Assembly: GCA_002321335.1 (NCBI GenBank)
Contig: DCMG01000102.1
Coordinates: 22,195-70,112, forward strand
Origin: Bacteroidales bacterium UBA1628
Lineage (GTDB): Bacteria; Bacteroidota; Bacteroidia; Bacteroidales; UBA932
Direction of reading: 5' to 3'
DNA: 47,918 nt
A model generated the notes under the pieces. The model had not been told where the DNA came from. It ran no database searches and saw only the letters and a program-made list of their open reading frames with translations. Positions 26,700 to 35,188 of the stretch are shown here, one piece after another (within the stretch, counting starts at the first letter, position 1; every line of letters starts with the position of its first letter). The translations under genes and the position numbers were made by a program.

Positions 26700-28598
26700 A
26701 TGAATATATTCAAAAGGAAGGCGCTTCCTTTCTCCGCCCTTTGCGCGGCTTTGGCCGTGGCTTCGGCTTGCGAGAAACAGGAGTCGCCTGAGAATGGTGG
26801 CGGAAAGTCCGGACCGATCATAATCAATGAGTCACCGGCGGCCATCAAAGGAGAGTTGATCATAAAGATCAAAGACTCGAATGTGGGGACAAGGGCGGCC
26901 GGCTCGTCAGATGATGCGTCAGCCGGAACCCGTGAGGTCTCGGAAGTGCTGGCTCAGAATGGAAAGTTCCGTCTGGAAAGGCTCTTTCCTGAGTGTGGCC
27001 GTTTCGAGGCTCGTACTCATGCGGAGGGGCTTGACACATGGTACATCGCCAGTTTTGACAAGACTCTGGAAACTTCTGATGTGGTGAATCAGCTTAAGAG
27101 ATGCGGCTCGGTGGAGAGTATTGAGTATTCCCTGCCTGTCATGATGTCTGATGCGGAAGGAGAGGGCTCGCCGGAAATCGCTCCGATGGCCCTGTCGGCC
27201 AGCCGCAAGGAGACTTTCCCGTTCAACGAGAGCAAGGTCATCCAGCAGATGCAGTGGCACTACAACAACACAGGCTCGATTTTCGGAAAGGTCGGCCTTG
27301 TCGGCGCTGACGCTGACGTGTGGCCGGCATGGAAACTTTGCGCTGGCAATCCTGATGTCATTGTGGCCGTGATTGACCAGGGCGTGAAGTACGATCATGA
27401 GGATCTGGCAGACAACATGTGGGTCAACAAGGGCGAGATTCCCGGCAACGGAATCGACGACGACGGCAACGGCTACATCGATGATGTCTATGGTTTCAAT
27501 TTCGTGGACAACAAAGGCACGATTGTCACATCCTCAACTCTTTCGCACGGCACCCACGTGGCCGGCACAATCGCCGCGGTCAACAACAACGGCATCGGCG
27601 TTAACGGAATCGCCGGAGGATCAGGCGATCATGACGGAGTCCGGATCATGACCCTTCAGACCCTTGGCGCAAGCGAGAACGGTTCGTCCGGCTCAGGTCT
27701 TGGCGGAATCGTAAGGGCCATGAAATACGCCGCCGACAACGGGGCTGTCATCTGCCAGAACAGTTGGGGCTACAACCAGAAGCTCAGCTGGAACACTTGG
27801 ACGCGCAGTTCGTTCTCGGCTTTGAGACGCGCCATCGACTACTTCGTCAAGTACGCCGGAGTGGATGAGAACGGTGAGCAGACCGGCCCGATGAAGGGCG
27901 GAATCGTGATCTTCGCCGCAGGCAACGAGGCTGTCAACTATCAGGCCTTCCCTGCTGCGGACAAGAGCGTGGTGAGCGTGGCTTCATATTCCTACACAGG
28001 TGACGCGGCATATTACACGAACTACGGCTCTTGGGTGGACATCTCCGCTCCGGGCGGCGACACCTACGTTGACAGCAACTATGGCGGAGTCTACAGCACC
28101 AGCGTCAAGGAGGACGGCACCTCAGGTTATGAATATATGCAGGGAACCTCAATGGCCTGCCCACACGTCAGCGGAGCCTGCGCCTTGGCCGTATCCTATT
28201 ACTACGGCAAGGACAAGAAGATGGGACTTACTCCGGATATGCTCCGCTCGGCGCTTCTGAGCTCGGCCCGTCCGATCAACGCCAACCTCAGCGCTCCGTA
28301 TGTCGGGAATATGGGCGTGGGCATGCTGGACACCTACCAACTGCTTCAGTATATGAACTATCTGGGAGAGATTCCGGCTCAGACCGTTTCCGCCGGCCAG
28401 ACAAAAACTCTTGATCTGTCGGAATATTTCCCGTCAGTCAAGGTCCTGTCATATTTGGTTTCCGATCCGGACATAGTGAAAGCGTCCCTCGCAAAGGGAA
28501 TCCTCACCCTCGAGGGGGTGTCCTCGGGCGAGACGGAAGTCACTGTCTCAGACGGTAATTCAATGTTCAAGACAATCAAGGTAACAGTCAACAAATGA
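26700..28598 (+). CDS. Subtilase (S8) family serine protease, lipoprotein
   Basis: A 632-residue protein with a lipobox at ASAC24. Residues about 48-146 look like its own propeptide (AIKGELIIKIKD; CGSVESIEYSLPV). The S8 catalytic domain spans about 185-550 with Asp226 (VAVIDQGVKYDHEDL), His283 (SHGTHVAGT), oxyanion Asn409 (FAAGNE) and Ser484 (GTSMACPHVSG). A Ca-type loop GNGIDDDGNGYIDD is at 249-262. A small Ig-like domain ends the protein (about 560-632). No T9SS sorting domain is visible; anchoring is by lipid. All catalytic residues are intact. It is the only enzyme in the ten-gene operon and overlaps the next start by four bases (ATGA). Confidence 0.95.
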   Translation: MNIFKRKALPFSALCAALAVASACEKQESPENGGGKSGPIIINESPAAIKGELIIKIKDSNVGTRAAGSSDDASAGTREVSEVLAQNGKFRLERLFPECGRFEARTHAEGLDTWYIASFDKTLETSDVVNQLKRCGSVESIEYSLPVMMSDAEGEGSPEIAPMALSASRKETFPFNESKVIQQMQWHYNNTGSIFGKVGLVGADADVWPAWKLCAGNPDVIVAVIDQGVKYDHEDLADNMWVNKGEIPGNGIDDDGNGYIDDVYGFNFVDNKGTIVTSSTLSHGTHVAGTIAAVNNNGIGVNGIAGGSGDHDGVRIMTLQTLGASENGSSGSGLGGIVRAMKYAADNGAVICQNSWGYNQKLSWNTWTRSSFSALRRAIDYFVKYAGVDENGEQTGPMKGGIVIFAAGNEAVNYQAFPAADKSVVSVASYSYTGDAAYYTNYGSWVDISAPGGDTYVDSNYGGVYSTSVKEDGTSGYEYMQGTSMACPHVSGACALAVSYYYGKDKKMGLTPDMLRSALLSSARPINANLSAPYVGNMGVGMLDTYQLLQYMNYLGEIPAQTVSAGQTKTLDLSEYFPSVKVLSYLVSDPDIVKASLAKGILTLEGVSSGETEVTVSDGNSMFKTIKVTVNK

Positions 28599-30433
28599 GC
28601 AGATCCATAATAACTAAACTTTCATTCGCACTTCTCTTGACCGCATTGTCATGCGCGAAGGAGAGCGATGGCCCGGTTCAGGCACGCTTGCCGGAACCGA
28701 AGGTTCTTGTGAGCGATGTGACCAGCACGTCTTTCAGTGTGTCATGGGATGTGGTGACAGACGCTGGATCCTACACTTACATATTCAATGGGAAAGACAC
28801 AGTGACGACAAGAGACCGTTCGATCTCATTTTCGGACCTTCTCCCTGCGGAAGAATATTCATTCGCCGTGAGGACCGATGCCGGGAGCAATGGTGAATAT
28901 GTCGGCTCCGAATTTGTCACGGTTCATGTGGTCACCGACGGGGAGAGTGTTCTTGAGACCCCTGAACCTGTGCTTGTGGCGGCCTACAAATCAAGGACAA
29001 TCATCAATTGGAAGCCGGTTTCAGGTGCGTCAGCGTACGAATATTCGGTTGCGGGCTTGACTGGAAAAGTCGAGGCCTGCTCTGTGGAACTGAGCGGTTT
29101 CAAAGGCTCCACAGACTATGAGTTCAGCCTGAAGGCTGTCTCAGGAGAAAAATATGTCAATGATTCTCCGGAGGCTGAGCTCAGATTCACCACCCGTCCT
29201 GATTCCGAGGACATCCCTCCGATCATCATGTCGTTGCTGGAATGCGGCTCTGACTATGCCAATTTCAACATCTATGCGGTTCCGGATTTCCGTTATGTGT
29301 ATTTCGGGGTTCCGGCAAGCTATTTCAAAGATCATTCTGACACTGAGGTCAGGGACACCTATCTGAAGTACATGCTGGACGCGATAGAGGACAACAACAT
29401 GACCGTCGAGGGTGGAATGTCCTATTATACCAAGACCGGCTCGTCCAACTACACCGAGTACCCGCTCTATCCGGAGCTGTCGTACTACATTGTGGCTTTC
29501 GGAGTCAGTCTGGAAGGGAAGGCCACGACACCTCTGTGCAAGATCGCCGCGAAGACCAAGGCGCACGACACGATGACCGAACCTTCCCTCGAAGGATCCG
29601 ACTGGTTCACGCAGACGATGTTCCATTCGGTGTTCGGACAGTACAACGCAACCAATTGCGTGTGGACCAACTGGGCTGGAAAGGATGTCGCCAAAATGAA
29701 TTATGTCCTTACTTCGACATATTCGTTCAATGTCTATTTCGGCGGCTCATTTGATCTTTTCAGGCGCTACACCGCGCTTCAAGGAAGCCCTGTCACCGAA
29801 AAGGAATATATTGAGAGGATCAATGAGGACGGTGGAATGACCACCAGATTCGCACCATTGTCGGCCGCTACATCCTACACTCTCGGCGCGATGGCGGTAA
29901 ACGAAGCCGGTGACACCACATTTGTCGTGAACACGCTTTCCACGATGACTTCGACCACATATTACGATTGGGCGTTTGTCTCGCTGGGCACAAGCGCGTC
30001 CCATCCTGCGTCCACGGCCCTGGCGGCCAATGTCTCGATAGCGTTTGACACCGATGAATCCTTGAATATTCAGGTTTCCGGTGGCCGTTACCTGTTCTGC
30101 CGCAATTCTGAACTTGCGGGAGTGAAGGTATCCGACGCTTCGAAGATTGTAAAAGAGAAAGGCACCGACTTCACGCCGACCCAGATCAAGGTCATGAATA
30201 TGACAGGAAACATTTCCATGTCGTTCGGCACAGACGGTACGTCTCTGGAACCGGGAACCAAATACACGTTGTTGGTCAGCCTTGTCTCGGCAAGCGGAGA
30301 TGAAGTGCTTCGTTACGCCACCGCTTCCACCGCTGAAGGCACAAAGACGAGGTCAGCGGTTTACGGAGAGCCTAAGGGACGCATTGAGATCAATACACCG
30401 GTAATCCTTGACACTTACGAAATTAGCAGATAG
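28595..30433 (+). CDS. Fibronectin type III-like lipoprotein
   Basis: A 612-residue lipoprotein (lipobox ALSC20). Two Fn3-like domains come first: about 33-118 (LPEPKVLVSDVTSTSFSVSW, LLPAEEYSFAVRTDAG) and about 122-205 (SRTIINWKPVSGASAYEYSV, FKGSTDYEFSLKAVSG). The rest (about 215-600) is beta-rich. It includes modules like those in the two BACON lipoproteins, for example NFNIYAVPDFRYVYFGVPAS and LSYYIVAFGVSLEG. It sits between the protease and SusC and probably binds substrate or scaffolds the complex. This is inferred from architecture only. Confidence 0.78.
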   Translation: MSRSIITKLSFALLLTALSCAKESDGPVQARLPEPKVLVSDVTSTSFSVSWDVVTDAGSYTYIFNGKDTVTTRDRSISFSDLLPAEEYSFAVRTDAGSNGEYVGSEFVTVHVVTDGESVLETPEPVLVAAYKSRTIINWKPVSGASAYEYSVAGLTGKVEACSVELSGFKGSTDYEFSLKAVSGEKYVNDSPEAELRFTTRPDSEDIPPIIMSLLECGSDYANFNIYAVPDFRYVYFGVPASYFKDHSDTEVRDTYLKYMLDAIEDNNMTVEGGMSYYTKTGSSNYTEYPLYPELSYYIVAFGVSLEGKATTPLCKIAAKTKAHDTMTEPSLEGSDWFTQTMFHSVFGQYNATNCVWTNWAGKDVAKMNYVLTSTYSFNVYFGGSFDLFRRYTALQGSPVTEKEYIERINEDGGMTTRFAPLSAATSYTLGAMAVNEAGDTTFVVNTLSTMTSTTYYDWAFVSLGTSASHPASTALAANVSIAFDTDESLNIQVSGGRYLFCRNSELAGVKVSDASKIVKEKGTDFTPTQIKVMNMTGNISMSFGTDGTSLEPGTKYTLLVSLVSASGDEVLRYATASTAEGTKTRSAVYGEPKGRIEINTPVILDTYEISR

Positions 30434-30435
30434 TT

Positions 30436-33400
30436 ATGAGATTGAACAAGATATTGCGAACAATCGCCCTTATTCCGCTGCTGTGCGCCGCTGTGATGGC
30501 ATCAGCCCAGAACAAGGCGATCACTGTCAGCGGAAAGGTCGTTGACAAGACAGGAGAGCCTGTCATCAGCGCGGGGGTGTTCATCAAGGGAACGACTGTG
30601 GGAACGGTCACAGACTTTGATGGAAAATACACTCTTGCGAACGTGCCGTCTGACGCTGTGCTCACCGCCTCGAACCTTGGCTACACAACGGCTGAGCAGG
30701 CCGTGAACGGAAAGGCAGTCGTGGACTTTGTCCTTCAGGACGAGTCTGTGATTCTTGACGATGTGATCGTCGTGGCTTACGGTACGGCCAAAAAGGAATC
30801 GTTCACCGGATCCGCCAGCGTTGTGAAAGGAGACGAACTCAGCAAGAGGCCGGTCGGCAACCTTACAAAATCTTTCGAAGGAGCCGTGGCAGGAGTCCAG
30901 GTTACTTCAGGAGGTGGCCAGCCAGGTGAGGGGGCGTCCATAATGGTTCGTGGAGCAGGTTCTGTGAACGCTTCTTCCAGCCCTCTTTATGTTGTGGACG
31001 GTGTTCCTTATGATGGAGCCATCAGCGCCATCAACCCGGCGGACATCGAGACGATGACCGTTTTGAAGGATGCTTCCGCAGGTGCCCTTTACGGAGCCCG
31101 TGGAGCCAACGGTGTCATCGTGATCACCACCAAGAAAGGAAACAAGGACAGGGTGAACGTCAGCTACAAGGGCAATTTCGGCGTGGCGGCCAGAGCCTTG
31201 AAGCGCTACGACCTTGTGGGCATGAGCGACTATGTCGAGCTGACCTACGAGGCTCTCAGGAACTCCGCCCAGTACGGCACCGGAATGGATTTCGACGCCG
31301 CCAGCGTCTATGCCGCCAACAACCTCGGCCAGACGATCGGCGGACTGAAGAGTCCTGAATATTACAACCCTTACAAGAATTACTCCTGGTCGGAGTTGAT
31401 CGACAAAAGCACCGGAAAGATCCATGATGACGCTGTCGCGGCTTGGAATGAGAACTGGATGGACGAGATCAGCAACGAAAAGGCTTTCCGCACCGAGCAC
31501 GTGCTTTCCGTCAGCGGAGGAACCGAGAAGACAACCTATTTGTACTCTTTGGGTTACTACAAGGAAAACGGTACTCTTCAGAACACCGACTTCGACCGTT
31601 TCACCGGAAGGATCAGCGGAGATGTGCAGGCCACGGACTGGTTCAAGATGGGCATGAGCGCCAATCTCGCGCATGCTGTGTCCGATTTCCAGGACGCGAC
31701 CGGAAGCGCTACCTCCAACGTTTGGTACACCGCACAGTTCATGGCTCCGGTCTATCCTGTCTACCTCAAGGATATGGAAGGAAACAATGTGCTTGACGCC
31801 AACGGGAACAGGCAGTACGAATATGGTTCCGAGGAAGACAACGGTTACGCCAACCGTGTCACCGCCCAGGGTTTCAACTCCAAGGCCGAATTGTACAACA
31901 ACAAGGCGTACTACAAACGGAACTCCGTGTCTGCCAGAACGTTCGTGAAATTTGGGACAGTCAACAAAGACGCTTTGCTCTACGGTCTCAATCTTGACAT
32001 CAACCTTGGTGTGGACTTCACTGACTACGGCCGTACGACGACAAACGACAAGTATCACGGCAACGCGGCCTCGCAGGGAGGTACCGTCAGCAAGTACAAC
32101 ACAAGGACGATGAGCTACACGCTTAACGAACTGCTGACTTACCGCAGGAAATTCGGGGAGCATTCCGTTGACCTCCTCGCCGGCCACGAGTACTATCGTT
32201 ACAACTACAACTACCAGCTTGGCTCCAAGAGCGGTATCGTGGACGGCATCGACGAGCTCGGCTCGGCCGTGACAACACTCAGCAACACGTCATACTCAAA
32301 TGACTATGCCATTGAATCAGTGCTTGCCCGTCTGAATTACGGCTTCCGTGACCGTTACTATTTCGATGCCTCATGGCGTACCGATGGCTCATCACGTTTC
32401 CACAAGTCAAATCAGTGGGGCAATTTCTGGTCGGTCGGAGCCTCGTGGAGAATCTCGGAGGAGGATTTCATGAAATCCACTTCGGACTGGCTGAACAATC
32501 TCACCCTCAAGGCATCTTACGGAGTCCAGGGTAATGACAACCTCGGCTCGTACTACGTTTGGCAGGGCCGCTTCAGCTATGGCTGGGCCAACGGCACCCG
32601 TCCCGGCTCGACCGCATCCTCCATCGAGAACAAACTTGTCACCTGGGAGAAGAACGGTAACCTGAACACCGGTATCGAGGCCAGCATGTTCGGCGGAAGG
32701 CTCACAACCACCATTGAATATTACTCCCGCAAGACCCGTGACATGCTCCTTAACAACCCTCTCGCCATCTCATCCGGATTTTCCGGCTACGATGACAATG
32801 TCGGTTCGATGGTAAACAGGGGATTGGAGGCCTCGCTTCGCGGTGTGATATTCGATCGCTCCGACTTTCATTGGGACGCTTCCTTGATGTTGTCCATGAA
32901 CAGGAACAAAGTGACAGAACTCACTTCCTCGCAGGATGTCATCAACTACGGAAGTGTTGTGATCGAGAAAGGAAAGCCTATCTACACGTTCTATATGTCC
33001 AAGTCAGCCGGAGTCTCACCTTCGACCGGCCGCCAGCTTTACTATGCCTACTACCGCTATGCTGTGGACAAGACAGGCTCGATTGTGACTGAGAAGTGTG
33101 ATGAATATGTCACTGACAATGTCGGTCTGGCCGCCTTGAGCAAATACTACTACGGCAGCCGCCAGGCTTTGTTCTCGGGCAGTTTCTCGTCCAACTTCAC
33201 GTTCTTCAAGAATTTCGATTTCTCTTTCCTGACCACGTTCTCTGTCGGCGGAAAGATCTATGACAGCCTTTACGGTGGAGCGATGAATGTCACTTATGCC
33301 GGAAACAACTGGCACAAGAATGTCCTCAGGCGTTGGCAGAAGCCGGGCGACATCACCGATGTCCCTCTTGTCGAGATCGGCGGCAGCCGTTCCAGCACGG

Positions 33401-33642
33401 GTGAGGAACTGATCGACGCGTCATATTTCGCCATCAAGAACATCACCTTGGGTTACACCCTTCCTTCATCGTTGACTAAGAAGGCTGGAATCGGTGCCTG
33501 CAGAGTGTTTGTCACCGCTGACAACCTGGCCCTTTTCTGCCACATGGACGGAATGGATCCTCAGTACAACTTCACAGGAACAGTCTCCTACACCTATACT
33601 CCGTCAAGGGTTGTGGCAGCGGGAATTGACATAAACTTCTAA
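30436..33642 (+). CDS. SusC/RagA-type TonB-linked outer-membrane transporter
   Basis: A 1068-residue protein: signal peptide (cleavage near ASAQ), then a CarboxypepD_reg-like domain (about 28-110; VSGKVVDKTGEPVISAGVFI, VTDFDGKYTL). The TonB-contacting stretch DDVIVVAYGTAKKESFTGSA precedes the plug (about 120-225; PLYVVDGVPYDG, LKDASAGALYGARGANGV). A 22-strand barrel follows, with aromatic-rich C-terminal strands. SusC proteins import oligosaccharides or, as in RagA, oligopeptides held by SusD. It is two bases after the Fn3 gene and four before susD. The partner protease favours peptides. Confidence 0.96.
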   Translation: MRLNKILRTIALIPLLCAAVMASAQNKAITVSGKVVDKTGEPVISAGVFIKGTTVGTVTDFDGKYTLANVPSDAVLTASNLGYTTAEQAVNGKAVVDFVLQDESVILDDVIVVAYGTAKKESFTGSASVVKGDELSKRPVGNLTKSFEGAVAGVQVTSGGGQPGEGASIMVRGAGSVNASSSPLYVVDGVPYDGAISAINPADIETMTVLKDASAGALYGARGANGVIVITTKKGNKDRVNVSYKGNFGVAARALKRYDLVGMSDYVELTYEALRNSAQYGTGMDFDAASVYAANNLGQTIGGLKSPEYYNPYKNYSWSELIDKSTGKIHDDAVAAWNENWMDEISNEKAFRTEHVLSVSGGTEKTTYLYSLGYYKENGTLQNTDFDRFTGRISGDVQATDWFKMGMSANLAHAVSDFQDATGSATSNVWYTAQFMAPVYPVYLKDMEGNNVLDANGNRQYEYGSEEDNGYANRVTAQGFNSKAELYNNKAYYKRNSVSARTFVKFGTVNKDALLYGLNLDINLGVDFTDYGRTTTNDKYHGNAASQGGTVSKYNTRTMSYTLNELLTYRRKFGEHSVDLLAGHEYYRYNYNYQLGSKSGIVDGIDELGSAVTTLSNTSYSNDYAIESVLARLNYGFRDRYYFDASWRTDGSSRFHKSNQWGNFWSVGASWRISEEDFMKSTSDWLNNLTLKASYGVQGNDNLGSYYVWQGRFSYGWANGTRPGSTASSIENKLVTWEKNGNLNTGIEASMFGGRLTTTIEYYSRKTRDMLLNNPLAISSGFSGYDDNVGSMVNRGLEASLRGVIFDRSDFHWDASLMLSMNRNKVTELTSSQDVINYGSVVIEKGKPIYTFYMSKSAGVSPSTGRQLYYAYYRYAVDKTGSIVTEKCDEYVTDNVGLAALSKYYYGSRQALFSGSFSSNFTFFKNFDFSFLTTFSVGGKIYDSLYGGAMNVTYAGNNWHKNVLRRWQKPGDITDVPLVEIGGSRSSTGEELIDASYFAIKNITLGYTLPSSLTKKAGIGACRVFVTADNLALFCHMDGMDPQYNFTGTVSYTYTPSRVVAAGIDINF

Positions 33643-33646
33643 AGGA

Positions 33647-35188
33647 ATGAAAAAGATACTTTCAATAATGTCGGCGGCTCTTTGCGCCGTCTCCTGCAAT
33701 CTGGAATTCCAGCCTACGGATTCCGGCTCCGGAGAGGATCTTCTGAAGTCGGCGACAACAGCCGTGACAATTGTGGACGGAATCTACAGGACAATGTGGA
33801 CAGCGGGCTGGTCAACCGGCGGCAATGCCCACCAATGCTTCGGAATCTCCGCCTACAACATTGCCCTTGAATCTATGGCGGATGACTTCATAATGCAGAG
33901 TCAGGGTAACGGATGGTTCTGGTACGACCACTGCTACAACGTGAAGTCGTTCTACACTTCGGACAGTTTCCGTCCGTATGACGTGTGGAACGCCAACTAC
34001 ACCTGGATCTCCAACGCCAACTATGTGATCTCCGCCGAAAAGACGATGACCGGAAGCGAGATCGATGTGGACTATGTGCTTGGCAACGCCTACGCCATCA
34101 GGGCTCTTTCATATTTCAATCTGGCCAACTGGTTCGCCCGCCCGCCTTACAGTGCGTTGCAGGACAAGTTCCGCTGGTCTGATCCTTGTGTTCCGATCTA
34201 CACCGAGCCTACCGGCAAGGACTTCGTCGGCAAGAAGCGCGAGAATATTGAAACTGTCTTCGCACAGATAAACTCGGATCTTGACACTGCCATCGATTTG
34301 CTGGAAAAGGGCGATAAGTCCGCTCTAGGCGGGACCAAATCTCACATTTCCTATTATGTGGCCCTTGGCATCAAGGCTCGTGTCGCTTTGGCCGCCGGAG
34401 ACTGGAAAACCGCTTTGGACGCTTCGGAGAAGATCATCAAGTCCGAGGAATATTCAATCGGAGGCTCATCCGAGTTGATGAATGGTATGAACTCCCTTTC
34501 CGCCGCCAACGTTATGTGGGGCGCCGGAATCGAGAACACCGAGCAGGCCGGAGGCTACGCCAGTTTCTTTGCCCACATGGACAATGTTGACGGTGCTTAT
34601 GCGCAGTCGGCTCCGAAACTCATCAACTCCAGTCTGTACAAGCAGATGCGTCCCGGGGACATCCGCCGGGCATGGTGGGATCCGGATGACAAGGAGTCTC
34701 CGTACATCTCCAAGAAGTTCAAGTTCACCAATGTGGCCGCATGGCTGGGAGACTACATCTATATGAGGGTCGAGGAGTTCTACTTTGACGCCGCCGAGGC
34801 CGCTCTCCGTCTTGGAGACAAGGACAAGGCGGTCAAGTATCTCAACGCTGTCATGCAGAAGAGGGACGCCACATTCGACGCTTCCGGCCTTGACGGAACT
34901 TTGCTCGGCTCGCTCACCACATCGTGGACCGGCTCTCTGCTTGAGAATATTCTCGTGCAGAAGAGAATCGAGCTTTGGGGAGAGTTCGGCCGTTTGGTCG
35001 ATGTGCGTCGTCTCGGTCAGGGAATCGACAGGAAGACATCCGACGGATTCGCCGAGGAGTGCATCTCTACGATGTCCGGCAACGGCATCAACCTCACCAA
35101 TCCTGACACCTACGACTGGGTGATGACCATCCCACAGGATGAAATCAACAATAACCCTAACATTAACGAAGAAGATCAGAATCCATAA
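33647..35188 (+). CDS. SusD/RagB-type substrate-binding lipoprotein
   Basis: A 513-residue lipoprotein (lipobox AVSC17). The SusD fold shows in the N-terminal YRTMWTAGWSTGGN region and NANYVISAEKTM, TPR-like helices with GNAYAIRALSYFNLANWFARP, and YISYYVALG-type repeats. The C-terminal segment has RVEEFYFDAAEAALRLGD, AVKYLNAVMQKRD and RIELWGEFGRLVDVRR, where SusD proteins end with helper helices. It caps the SusC barrel and hands over ligand. Its stop overlaps the next start by one base. Confidence 0.95.
   Translation: MKKILSIMSAALCAVSCNLEFQPTDSGSGEDLLKSATTAVTIVDGIYRTMWTAGWSTGGNAHQCFGISAYNIALESMADDFIMQSQGNGWFWYDHCYNVKSFYTSDSFRPYDVWNANYTWISNANYVISAEKTMTGSEIDVDYVLGNAYAIRALSYFNLANWFARPPYSALQDKFRWSDPCVPIYTEPTGKDFVGKKRENIETVFAQINSDLDTAIDLLEKGDKSALGGTKSHISYYVALGIKARVALAAGDWKTALDASEKIIKSEEYSIGGSSELMNGMNSLSAANVMWGAGIENTEQAGGYASFFAHMDNVDGAYAQSAPKLINSSLYKQMRPGDIRRAWWDPDDKESPYISKKFKFTNVAAWLGDYIYMRVEEFYFDAAEAALRLGDKDKAVKYLNAVMQKRDATFDASGLDGTLLGSLTTSWTGSLLENILVQKRIELWGEFGRLVDVRRLGQGIDRKTSDGFAEECISTMSGNGINLTNPDTYDWVMTIPQDEINNNPNINEEDQNP

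Noticed and set aside
26700..28598. Type IX secretion signal on the subtilase
   Set aside because: The C-terminus is a short Ig-like domain without the usual T9SS sorting motifs, while a lipobox is clear at the N-terminus.
30907..32187. A 426-codon open frame antisense to the SusC gene
   Set aside because: It is a mirror of the codon usage of SusC, has no start context or family features, and the SusC frame is fully supported.
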